Below, one piece after another: positions 10,701-19,200 of a stretch of DNA of 20,710 nt (the first letter of the stretch is position 1; each line of letters opens with the position of its first letter). The position numbers and the translations under genes were made by a program. Location of the stretch: the NCBI GenBank assembly GCA_048213135.1, contig PS015562.1, forward strand, positions 1 to 20,710, read 5' to 3'. This DNA is from Reclinomonas americana ATCC 50394. Lineage: Eukaryota; Jakobida; Jakobea; Jakobida. The notes beneath the pieces were generated by a model. That model was not told the DNA's origin, made no database searches, and was given only the letters and a program-made list of their open reading frames with translations.

Positions 10701-12861
10701 ACTCCTCGACCTTGGAAAACACGGCTGCACCGCGTGCGGGGTTGTACTTGCCGTCGGCGTTGCGGCGTAGTGCGCCCTCCTCCGGCACGGCGTTGGTGCC
10801 GTAGAGGGCGTCCAGCAGACTGCCCCAGCGTGCATTGGCCGCGTTCAGGGCGAAGCGCGCGTTGTCAATGGGGCACACCAGCTGCGGTCCGGCCACGTCG
10901 GCCAGCTCCGGGTCGACGTTGGTGGTGGTCACCGTGCGCCACTGTGATGATGAGAAGGGAGATGAGAGGGTGGACAAGAAAGGGTCATGGAGGAGGAGGG
11001 GGTGAACCTTGGCGTCCTCCAGCGGCGCAATGTAGCCAATGTCGCGGAGGAAGAGGGTGTAGGCGGCGACGTCCATCGGTTTGTCGGCGTGGTCCTCGTG
11101 CCAGCAGTCGATCCAGGACTGCGAAAAGAGGGAAAGGATGAGGGAAAGGGAGGAAGGGGGGAAAGGGACGGGGGAGGAAAGGGGAGGAAAGGGAAAGGGA
11201 ATGGGGGAAGGGGGAAGGAGGAAGGGGAAGGGGAAGGGGAACGGGAAGGGGAAGGGGAAGGGGGCAGGAGAGTTGCAGAGACGGAGGCAGAGCGGAGGAA
11301 ATCTGACACACAGAAGTGGCTACTGAAACAAGTTGGAGATGACAGCAAACGCTCGTTGAACGAATTGTGTGTGCGTGTGCGTGTGTGTGTGCGCGCGAGA
11401 GAGAGAGAGCGAGAGTGACCACACCGTAAAATAAGACAAAGAGGGTGCAGTCGACCTTGCCGAGAACGAAGCGAAGACAGAAAGACGAATTAAGAGGAGT
11501 CAGCGATTAGGCGAGAGACGGGAAGGAACAGCCGATAGGACGATTGAATTGTGCGGAGAAGGAAAAGACTAAAGACAACAGCGAAATAGCAGTGAGGGCA
11601 GGAGAACCCGTTTCAGTCAGCAGAGAACTGTACTCCATCAAAGAGAAGTGGACAATTAGGCGAGAAAAGACGGAAGACCAGCAGGGAGATGGCAGAGAGG
11701 ACAGAAGCGAGAACTGCACTCAGCCAAAGAGAAGAGGACAGACTGCCAAACAGCAGAGACGACAGCAGAGAGGGCACACGAAGGAATTCCTTACAAGCGG
11801 CAGAGAACTGCACTTAGCCAAAGAGTTGAGGACTGATCAGGCGAGGAATGAAGGAAGACCAGCAGAGAGGTGGCACAGAGGACAGAAGCGAGAGCTGCAC
11901 TCTGCCCAGGAGCGAAGAAGATCAGGCGAGGAGGGAGAGCAGACAGCAGAACCAGAAGCGAGAACTTCGCTGATACTGCACACCCCCAAAGAGTAGATGA
12001 CAGAAAGGATGACACCACTCAGTCAGCAGAGAGCTGCACTCCGCCGTAGAGAAGAGGACCACTTTCTTCCCCTCTTAGCCTCCTTCTCCATTCCTCATCA
12101 CCTGCAACTCATCACGCCGCTCCAACAACTCGCGATTTCGCTTCCCAAATCGCTGCGTCAAATCGCCCAACAATCGCCAAAACCGCTCCGCACTCAACCC
12201 CGTCCCCGCCACCAGCTCATCACGCACAAACGACACCAATATCGGTTCCACACGGAGTCCACTGCGAAGAAATAATGAAGAGAATCTCAGCATCTTTTCA
12301 TCTCTCTCTGTCTGTGAGTGCTGCACCTCACTGCGCTCTCAGAGGCTGTCTCCTCCACGCGCACAGACACGCCATCACTGCTGCTGGAGCCGCCTTCGTT
12401 GCTCAGAAGATGGTTGGAAACCTGCACAGTGAGAGAGGGAGAGTGAGTGAGTGAAGGAGAGTGAAGGAGAGTGAGAGAGTGAGTGAGAGTGTGAGAGAAA
12501 GAGGGGAGAGTGCAAATGTGTGTGAAAGTGTGTGAAAGTGTGTGAAAGTGTGTGAAAGCGTGTGTGCAAGTGTAAGAGAGGGAGCAGTGAGTGCATGCGC
12601 GTGAAAGAGAGAGTGAGTTTGTGTGAGTAAGAGAGTGAAAGTGTGCAAAAGAGAGTGAAAGCGTGCAGAAAGTGTGTGAAACTGTGTGCAAGTGTGTCGG
12701 AAGGAGAGTTTGTGAGAGAGGGAGCAGTGAGTGCATGCATGTGTGTGAGTGTGTGAGAGTGCAAGTGTCGAGAGTTATCTCTCTCATTTCGTTCGTCTTT
12801 CTCTCTTTCTCTCTCTGTGCCACTCAACAATGCGTACGCGACGGAGCAGAGTGTCACTCAT
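7716..12861 (-). CDS. Malate synthase, G class (MSG), with putative N-terminal PTS2
   Basis: Condenses glyoxylate and acetyl-CoA to malate (glyoxylate cycle, EC 2.3.3.9). Exons (minus): 12861-12829, 12421-12327, 12261-12102, 11118-11008, 10941-10641, 10577-10053, 9988-9833, 9776-9620, 8679-8540, 8461-8145, 8081-7716. Every phase fits, giving 786 residues (bacterial MSG about 720-730). It matches bacterial GlcB throughout: [31 protein letters not shown] (catalytic Arg), [25 protein letters not shown] and [14 protein letters not shown] (Mg-binding acids), [45 protein letters not shown] (catalytic Asp), PNGYTEP. The extra residues are a Ser-rich N-terminal extension and a short tail ending WWVHVK, which is not a PTS1. 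Residues 8-16, RVRIVSNHL, fit the peroxisomal PTS2 pattern. Exon 1 is the least certain because it is only 33 nt; the rest is secure. It lies convergent with the PG-rich gene and divergent from the fucosyltransferase gene. Confidence 0.92.
8682..9619 (+). repeat. Purine-rich intron DNA of malate synthase, (GGGA)n plus assembly gap
   Basis: Most of a roughly 940-nt intron of the minus-strand gene. From 8725 to about 8915 the plus strand is near-perfect GGGA/GGGAGG tandem repeat, followed by GAGA-rich sequence. Ns fill 9407-9480, so the true intron length is unknown. Runs of four or more GGG blocks make the plus strand a strong G-quadruplex candidate. Translations across this block join exons only by accident. 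Confidence 0.85.
11119..11420 (+). repeat. GGGGAA-rich and GT/GA-rich low complexity inside malate synthase intron
   Basis: From 11130 to 11270 the plus strand is (G)GGGAA repeats, most regular at 11220-11265 with GGGAAGGGGAA units. Short GTGTGT and GAGAGA tracts follow at 11367-11415. This is the splice-acceptor half of a 983-nt intron on the minus strand. Confidence 0.8.
11600..12060 (+). repeat. Degenerate minisatellite of about 90 bp inside malate synthase intron
   Basis: The phrase (GC/CA)GAGA(A/G)CTG(C/T)ACT recurs at about 11623, 11711, 11802, 11889 and 12024, with spacings of 88, 91, 87 and about 135. A decayed copy lies at about 11960-11990. Most copies continue with AAAGAGAAG(A/T)GGAC or a variant of it, and several with ATCAGGCGAG and GACCAGCAG(A/G)GAG. 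No protein-like frame runs through it on either strand, because the translation merely repeats the unit. Confidence 0.75.
12430..12770 (+). repeat. GTGTGTGAAA and GAGA repeats in first intron of malate synthase
   Basis: Four consecutive GTGTGTGAAA units lie at about 12519-12558. A direct repeat of about 24 nt, containing GAGGGAGCAGTGAGTGCATG, occurs at about 12578 and again at about 12718. The whole block lies between inferred exon 1 (ending 12829) and exon 2 (starting 12421). Confidence 0.7.
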
Positions 12862-12961
12862 TCGCTCTTTGCCTTTCTTTGCACGTGAAAGTCACTCGAT
12901 TTCGGTCGATTGGCACTCCACGCACTACACTTCAACTCGGGTCGCGCCCCCACACACACAC
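12862..12961. promoter_or_regulatory. Divergent intergenic spacer between malate synthase and fucosyltransferase
   Basis: Only 100 bp separate the two inferred start codons, so a shared bidirectional promoter is likely. It contains a CACGTG E-box (12882-12887), an inverted CCAAT box (GATTGG, 12908-12913) and a CA-rich stretch just before the plus-strand ATG. No TATA box is seen. If the fucosyltransferase used an in-frame ATG at 12830, the two coding regions would overlap. Confidence 0.45.
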
Positions 12962-15538
12962 ATGCGCCGCCCTGTGCTCCACGCACTGCTGCTACTGGCC
13001 TTGACAGTCTACATAACGCTGACAACAGCGGCATTTGCCTGTGAATGCGATTGCGAGTGCGACTGCTTGCATCCTATTGCACCACCAGTCACCACACAGC
13101 CTCCGCCCACTGCTGCACCTCCATCCTCTGCTGCAACCGAGGAGCTGACTGGTGCAGAAGTGCTGCGCGACTATGTCGACTTTCACCGCGCAAGTCGCGC
13201 AGAGACACCCACCTCGACCTCACAAGTGCGTTGGTTGGTGTTTCAGGAGCCAAAGACGGCCGCGCTCGCCGAAGTGCTGCACGGAGCCGTTTCTGCGTTT
13301 ACAGTAGCCGTGTTGACACGCAGAGTGTTTGTGGTACGCGAAGAATGACGTCACTTTGATCGCACATGTTGAATTGAAGTTGAGTTGTCGTAAGGTGGCT
13401 CCGGCGGTCGGGCGACTGCGCATGTTGTTTGACCCGGCCGAGGTCGACTGGGAGGCGCCGGCCAGCGGTATTGCACAACTCGTGTCCATGTTTCGCGCGC
13501 TTTCAACTTGTACTATACCACTGCATATTAACGACTGACCAAAGTGCACAGTGCGGCCAAGATCGACATGCGAGCGGCGCATGAGACGCCGGATGCCGAG
13601 CGGTTGCTCTGCGAGGACCTGCTAAGCTCGTTGAGTGGGCGCGTGATTGTGGTGCATGCGGATCAGTACTTTGTGGAGGTGTTGCGGCACAACTTGGCGC
13701 TGAAGACGCGCTATCGTGATTTGTTGGGCGCGCTCGATGGGCGTCTCTTTCGCACGGTGATGGAGGTGCTGTTTCGTCCGCGGGCGGCCGTGCAGACCGC
13801 TGTCGATGCGTATGTGAAGACGTGGCCGGAGAAGACGTCGGTGGTGGGCTTGGCGGTGTCGAGCAGGGCATCGGAGGTGAGACACTAGGAGAGGGATGTT
13901 GTCATGCCGAGATGTTTCACAGAATGGTTTTGTAGGGCGTTCGCGATACGTTTCTCAATTGTTTCGACCGTGCGGTGCACACTACGGGGTTCCTTGAGCA
14001 CTTTGCCGTGCGTGCGGTGTTGGTGAGTGTGCCGGATGATACGGGCGTGTTGACGACGGCGGGGGCGTCGGATTCGTCGATGAGCACGCAGGAGAGGGCC
14101 GGGAAGGTGAGGACGAAGGGGGAAGGGAGAAGGGCAGAGAAGGGGGAAGGGAGGAGGAAGGAGGAAGGGAGGTATGGGGAAGGGAGGAGGAAGGGAGAGG
14201 AAGAGAGAAGAGATGAGGAAGAGGAAGGGAGGGGAAGAGCGAAGGAGACTGAAGGGATTGGGATCTTGGCTGACGGTGGAAGGGAGAAAGGAAGGGAGAA
14301 GACAATGAGGAGAGAGAGCCTTGACCCCTCGGTGAGCAAATGTGAAAGGAGGGCGAAAGGCGATGGAGGTAGTGGAGATCAGACTGGAAGAATGAAGCGC
14401 AAGAAGTGAAAGGAGGTTAAAAGAAGATGGAGGCAATACAGAAGGGAAGGGAAGGGAGAAGGGAAGAACAACCAGGGGGTTGGGTGACGGTAGGTGAAGG
14501 AGATAGAAGAGAAGGAGAGCCCACGGACGTTGAAGCTAAAGGGGAGGAGGAGGAGGAGGAAGAGGAAGGCAGCGAAGCATTCCGCACTCGCATGTCACCC
14601 TTGCTGTTCTGCGGCGCCGAGCGATTGGTGTTGCTCATCGAGACCACCACCGAGTTCGAGGCCACCGTGTACGGCGGATTGTTGGCAAAGGCCAGCATGC
14701 CGACAGTGTTCTCTGCCTCGTCGTCGTGGGGGGAGGATGGGAGGAGCAAGGACAGGGGGAAGTAGAAGTGAAGAATGCGAAGAGGAAGGTGGGAGAAAAG
14801 TACCAGAAGTGAGTGGTGAGGATGGGTGTGGAGCAAGATAAAGGACAGGGCGAGGAGCAAGAGGAAGGGAAGAAGAAGGTAAATGGAAAAAGAAGGGGGA
14901 GAAAGGCGATGGCAAGAGGGGAATGCAAGAAGAAGAAAGAGAAAAAGGAGAACGAGAGAGGAATGGCGAATGGAACGGAGACGGGGAGGTAAAGGGAGAC
15001 GACCAAGGTGGAATGGATGGGGGAAGGAAAGGGCAAGAAGGAAGAGGGGAGAGCGATGAAGAGAAAGGGGGAAAGCAAGGGGAGAGCAATGGGTGGAGAG
15101 ACGTTGCAAGAGAGTGAAGTGTTTGCACGAAAAGACAATTTTCCTCCTTCCCCCCTTTCTTCCCCCTTTTTTCGCTCACCCTTGTCCAACCAGTTCCTGG
15201 GCCGCATCCTGCTGCCTCCCCTGACGCTGGCCGAGCGACCGAGTCAGATTCACCAGGAGGACTGGGAGCAGCTCGTCGGCCTGCTGGTGCTGCTGCGTAC
15301 GGAGCACATGATTGTGGGCGTGCAGTCGGCGTTCGGGCAGGTGGCGTATGCGTGGCGCGGGGTGCGACCGCTGGTCGTCATGGGCGTCGATCGGTGCATG
15401 CAGGATGTGACCACGGAGCCGATTATGACGGCGTGGGCCTCGCGCATTGTCGACGCGCCGTGCTACCCCAGCACGAGTCCGTTCGGCAGCGGGCTGGCCG
15501 ATGCGTGGACACTGAATCATGTGTTACCGAGAATATGA
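12962..15538 (+). CDS. GT37 (plant xyloglucan-type) fucosyltransferase-like type II membrane protein
   Basis: Inferred exons: 12962-13333, 13395-13489, 13552-13876, 13936-14106, about 14565-14705 (tentative), 15194-15538. Residues 5-26 form a hydrophobic signal-anchor, as in Golgi glycosyltransferases, followed by CECDCECDC (27-35) and a Pro/Thr stem. Family resemblance by eye: VSAF..AVLTRRVFVV (GT37 VSAFLYALLT.RV), VVHADQYFVEVL, GRLFRTVMEVLFRPRAAV before VVGLAV (GT37 GRYLFHP...VGIQVR), and C-terminal WEQLVGLLVLLRTEHMIVGVQSAFGQVA..WRG..P, then C..DVTTEPI......PCY. The known family transfers fucose from GDP-fucose to xyloglucan, arabinogalactan or protein-linked glycans in the Golgi. Two conserved nucleotide-site elements look altered (see findings). 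Intron 2 is set to 62 nt; a 35-nt alternative was rejected. Length is about 480 residues, somewhat shorter than plant FUT1. Confidence 0.6.
14107..14564 (+). repeat. Purine-rich intron of the fucosyltransferase gene
   Basis: Mostly GGGAAGG/GGAGGAAGG repeats with no protein-like frame. The acceptor is not defined, because many AG dinucleotides precede the coding-like segment that begins around 14565-14590. Confidence 0.65.
14706..15193 (+). repeat. Purine-rich intron before the last fucosyltransferase exon
   Basis: GGGAGAA/GGAAGAA-rich sequence runs to about 15115. It is followed by a clear polypyrimidine tract (TTTTCCTCC...TTTTTTCGC) and the acceptor CCAACCAG at 15193. No coding signal is seen on either strand. 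Confidence 0.7.
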
Positions 15539-15613
15539 AGTGACTCGACAGTGAGAGTCCCTCTCCCCATAATCATTGTGAGACTATCGCATCTACATTC
15601 CGATTCTTGATTT

Positions 15614-18600
15614 TCATGTGGCTGGCGGCGATGCCGGCGTGACTGCCGCTGTCGCTGCCGGCTTGGGCGACGGTTTGGGAGCAGGCGCCTGTATTGCGGC
15701 GTACTTGTCCTGGTTCTCAAACGTGGTCGCATCCGGCGACGCGCCCTTCTTGATCAGCAACTCCTCGGCGCGCTGCACCAATTCGGCCGATGTGCCCGAC
15801 ACCTACGAACACCATATCAGCCACAAATCTCCTTTCCACAAGTTCCTCTCCAACTTCGCACCTTGCCACCCAGATCCTTGACCAGCGCCTTCAGTCGGTA
15901 CTTGGTCAAATTCGCCACCGCCTTGCCAAGATTCGTGGTCGGCGGCGGTGGTGGCGGCGCCGGCGGCTTCTTCTTGGTGGCCGGCTCACCATCCGCGCCA
16001 CCATTCTGCCGATCCTCACCACCCGCATCGTCCTCCTCGCGCGGTCGCTTCTTGCCGTGCTTCTCCTTGCTCTTCTTCTTCTCCGACGATGGCTTCTCGT
16101 CCTCGTCCATCGCGGCAGCTCCGCTGCCGATTGAGTCCATGCTGAGTCGCCGCTTCAGCTTCTTCTCGGCCTTGCGTCGCTTCCGCTCCTCCTCCGTCTC
16201 GCCCTCGTGTCGGTGCTTGTGTTTGTGCTTGTGCTTGTGTTTCTTCTTCCGCTCGGCATCGCTCCCCTCCCCCTTGTCATCGCCGTTCTCGCCCTCGTGC
16301 TTCCTCCGCTTCTTCTTCTTCTTCTTGTCCTTCTCGTCCCCCTCGTCCTCCTCGCCCGAGCTCTCCGCTCCGGACGAGGCCGTGGTCGATGTCGTCGACG
16401 TGTTGGCCTCGTCCTTCCTCTTCTTCTTTTTCTTCTTCTTGGCCTCGGCGTCGCCGTCGGCGTCTTGCTCCTTTTTCTCCTTCTTGCTCTTGCTCTTCTT
16501 GTCGGTCGGCGTGCTGCCGTCCTTCTTGGCCTTGCTCTTGCCGCCGGCAAAATCGTCCATGGTGGTCTGTCGCTTGGCGCTCTTGCTGTCTTGCGGGGTG
16601 GACTTGGTTGTTGCTGTTGATGAAGATGATGGGGCAGGCATGTCCTCGGCGTCGGCCAGGTCGGTCAGTGTGGCGCCGCCGGATTCCAAAAATCTGGGTG
16701 GCACGAAGGTGAGAATGTGGATAAGGGAGAAGGGAGAAGGATGGGGGAGGGGAAGCACCTTCTCGTCTCAATCACGGTCCACAGGCGGTCGACCAGGGTC
16801 GGTCGCGTGCCGAGTACGGAGAGTTGCTCGGAGCGGAGAAGGCGAACGAGGTCGGGGCGTTCCATGGCGTTGAGGGTTTGGCGGGAGGTGATGGTGGAGA
16901 GGGAGAGGCCGCCTGTAAGGGGGGAAGGGAATAAGGGAAAGGGGTAGAAGGGGCAGGGGATGAGGGGAAGGGGGAGGAGGGGAAAGAAATTAGGAAAAGG
17001 GGAATTGACTTCGAAGTGGACAGAAGATTGCAAACAGAAGAGCGCTTCCTTACGAACCTGACTTGCGTCGTGCAATGGCAGTTGGTGCTGAATTGGTGGT
17101 CGAGGTGGTCGACGAGGATGCTGACGATTTGCCTGGCGAGAAGTGAGAAGGGAAAACAACAGGGAGAACGGAGACAGTGCGCTCACCGCCAGCAGAGTCC
17201 GATTTCGACTTGCCAGCGCCGGATTTGGGTGTCGCCTTGGTCTTGTTGGCCGCCTTGGCCTGCGTACAATAGCGATGCGTAAGAAAAGGGCGATTATTGC
17301 TTGGCGCAGTCAAGTGAGTGCGCAACTGCTGCGGTGTTCAGCGGGCGGTTCATGACGTGCTCCGCCACAATGTCGACCACTTCGGCTTCCTTCAGAGCGC
17401 GTCGGCCGTCGACCTCGTTGCGGACACGCTTGGAGTACTGTGTGCACACGGTAGAAATGAGAAGGGATAGAGGTGGGATGGGCACGAGGACAAGGAGGAT
17501 AAAAGAGGAAGGAAGGCTACACAGACACCACGATCGGGAGTATCGAGACCGACACATGCAGATTGGATGACAATTGATCCCGCGAGATGGAGAGGAAGGG
17601 CAACAGAGAAACGAAAGAACACAAGGCAATTGGAACAGGAAAGTGGAGGCAAACTGAGACTATAGAAGATGAATCGCATCGACTACTGAGAGACACAGAA
17701 GATGATGACCAATGTGTCGAATGATAACAACCATCGAGATAGCACAGCGAGGTGAGAGACGGACACGCTGTGGATACAAAGAGCAATAGTTCCAACCGAC
17801 GGATTACAAGCATCCACGACAGAAGGAAACAAAGAACCCTGAGTGAAAGCCACGACTTGCATCGATGCCAGCGAAAATCTCAGGACACGAAGACCGTCAT
17901 CATTCCAATCGACGGATAACAAGGAAACACGACACACGGAGAAAGGGATACCAAAACAGAAGCAAAGGGCCGTTGTCCGACAATGGAGAACAAGGAACTG
18001 CACCACATAGACAACCAGCAACACACCTCACGATGCTTCTCGCCCTCCCACTCGTCCACATTCTTGCCGGCTCGAGTTGTCCAGGCGCTGCAAACAAGCC
18101 AGTCAGCAACAGAGTGTAGCGACGACGCTCTGCCACGATTCAACGCAACAATTGATGCGTGGCAAAAAAGATGATCAGAGTGTCGGCCTGCCCCCTCTTC
18201 GAGGACAACGCAGCTGTCGGCACTCGCTCGTGGAAAGATTCGGGCACAATGAGTGCAGGCCACGGTGGGAAGCCGGTCAAGCGGACCCACAGGCGATCGC
18301 GTTGCCACTTGGCTGCAAGGTGGGTGAAGGGGAAAGATTGAGGAGTTGGGAAAAAGGGCAATATGCTGACAAGGGAAAGGAAAGAGAGCAATAACACGGA
18401 CAATGCCTTGGTAGGCATGCACAGACACTCAGACTTCTCTCATCCGCACACTCAAACAAAGTGAACGCAATGCTGTCTCTCCCGTTCGCGGATCGGATAC
18501 ACGCTATCTCTCGCGTTGAATGCATGAACATGCACACAGACACACTCAGAAAGCAACGCGCAATCTCTCTCGAGGAGCGATGTACACGCAACAGACACAA

Positions 18601-19200
18601 ACGTACGAGCTTCGCCATCCACGCTGCTCTCGCTGAAGCAGGTGAACGCAGAGTGCTGACAAGGCGGTCACGGATGCACACACACAACAGACGGACACAA
18701 ACACACGAGAATAGCCTCGCATGTTACTCTCTCGCTGAAGCAGGCGGATGGAGTGCTGACGAGGCGATCCCTGATTGTAAACATACAGCAGACGGACACA
18801 GAAGCACACAAACACACAAGAATAGCCATGCACGCAGCTCTCACTGAAGCAGGTGAACGCAGTGCTGACAAGGCGATCACGGATGCACACATGCAACAGA
18901 CGGACACAGAAGCACACAAACGCTGACAGGAGCAAGTGCAACACGGTGCAATCTCTATCCTGCAGCAATTACACACTCTCTCCCCTTCCAAGCATCGCAT
19001 CCAACCATACTCACGTCTCTGATTCTCCGCAGGCTTGATATCCTCGTCATCCTCATCATCATCATCGTCATCCTCCTCGCTGCTGCTGTCATCTTTCCGC
19101 TTGCCCTTCTCACTCTTCTTGCGTGCATCGCCTTCGTCCTCTTCCTCATCCTCATCGTCACGACGACGACGGCGGCGACCACCGCCAGTGTCAGAGTCGA
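15614..19200 (-). CDS. PWWP-domain nuclear protein with two SAP-like segments (5' exon not found)
   Basis: Inferred exons (minus): 19200-19015, 18312-18150, 18087-18027, 17437-17327, 17259-17187, 17132-17058, 16912-16759, 16693-15862, 15802-15614. All phases agree, giving about 613 residues; the initiating exon is unknown. Order: Arg-rich and Asp/Glu-rich start (GGGRRRRRRDDEDEEED, SSSEEDDDDDDEDDED); PWWP domain WQRDRLWVRLTGFPPWPALIV...LIIFFATHQFAWT, as in HDGF/LEDGF readers of methylated histone tails; a helical segment (YSKRVRNEVDGRRALKEAEVVDIVAEHVMN); Lys/Ala linker; SAP-like LNAMERPDLVRLLRSEQLSVLG; a long Lys-rich region with runs of K and a KHKHKHKHKH tract; PPAPPPPPP; then a second SAP-like helix pair LTKYRLKALVKDLGGKVSGT, continuing SAELVQRAEELL and split by the last intron. 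SAP helices bind DNA, so a chromatin-tethering role is inferred. The stop is 75 bp from the convergent fucosyltransferase stop. Confidence 0.75.
17438..18026 (-). other. 589-nt intron of the PWWP gene
   Basis: This is a moderately complex sequence without clear tandem repeats, apart from a short partial duplication: GACGGATTACAAG near 17799 and GACGGATAACAAG near 17911. Frames are open in places, but codon choice and composition are not like the flanking exons, and no exon is needed for phase continuity. Confidence 0.5.
18440..18960 (+). repeat. Minisatellite of about 105 bp in a 702-nt intron of the PWWP gene
   Basis: CTGAAGCAGG starts at 18633, 18735 and 18844 (spacings 102 and 109). Each copy continues through GTGCTGAC(A/G)AGGCG, then in two copies TCACGGATGCACACA, and CA(A/G)CAGACGGACACA. 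A more diverged copy precedes them (about 18540-18630). The intron lies between the acidic exon and the PWWP exon. Confidence 0.8.

Noticed and set aside
12830-12961. Upstream in-frame ATG (12830) for the fucosyltransferase
   Set aside because: It would place 44 residues without family resemblance before the signal-anchor and overlap malate synthase exon 1. The ATG at 12962 lies immediately before the anchor.
13490-13551. Alternative 35-nt intron (13510-13544) in the fucosyltransferase gene
   Set aside because: It is phase-compatible, but much shorter than every other intron in the window (minimum 54). A 62-nt intron with GTTTCG donor and CACAG acceptor fits the local size class.
14417-15207. 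Minus-strand frames rich in Ser/Pro/Leu
   Set aside because: They are the complement of the purine-rich introns. The one segment with real codon bias (14565-14705) is on the plus strand.
18140-18418. A start codon at 18418 directly upstream of the PWWP exon
   Set aside because: The frame is open, but the first 30 residues are the hydrophobic translation of a pyrimidine tract. Joining the acidic exon (donor C|GTGAGT at 19014) to 18312 matches phase and gives a coherent protein.
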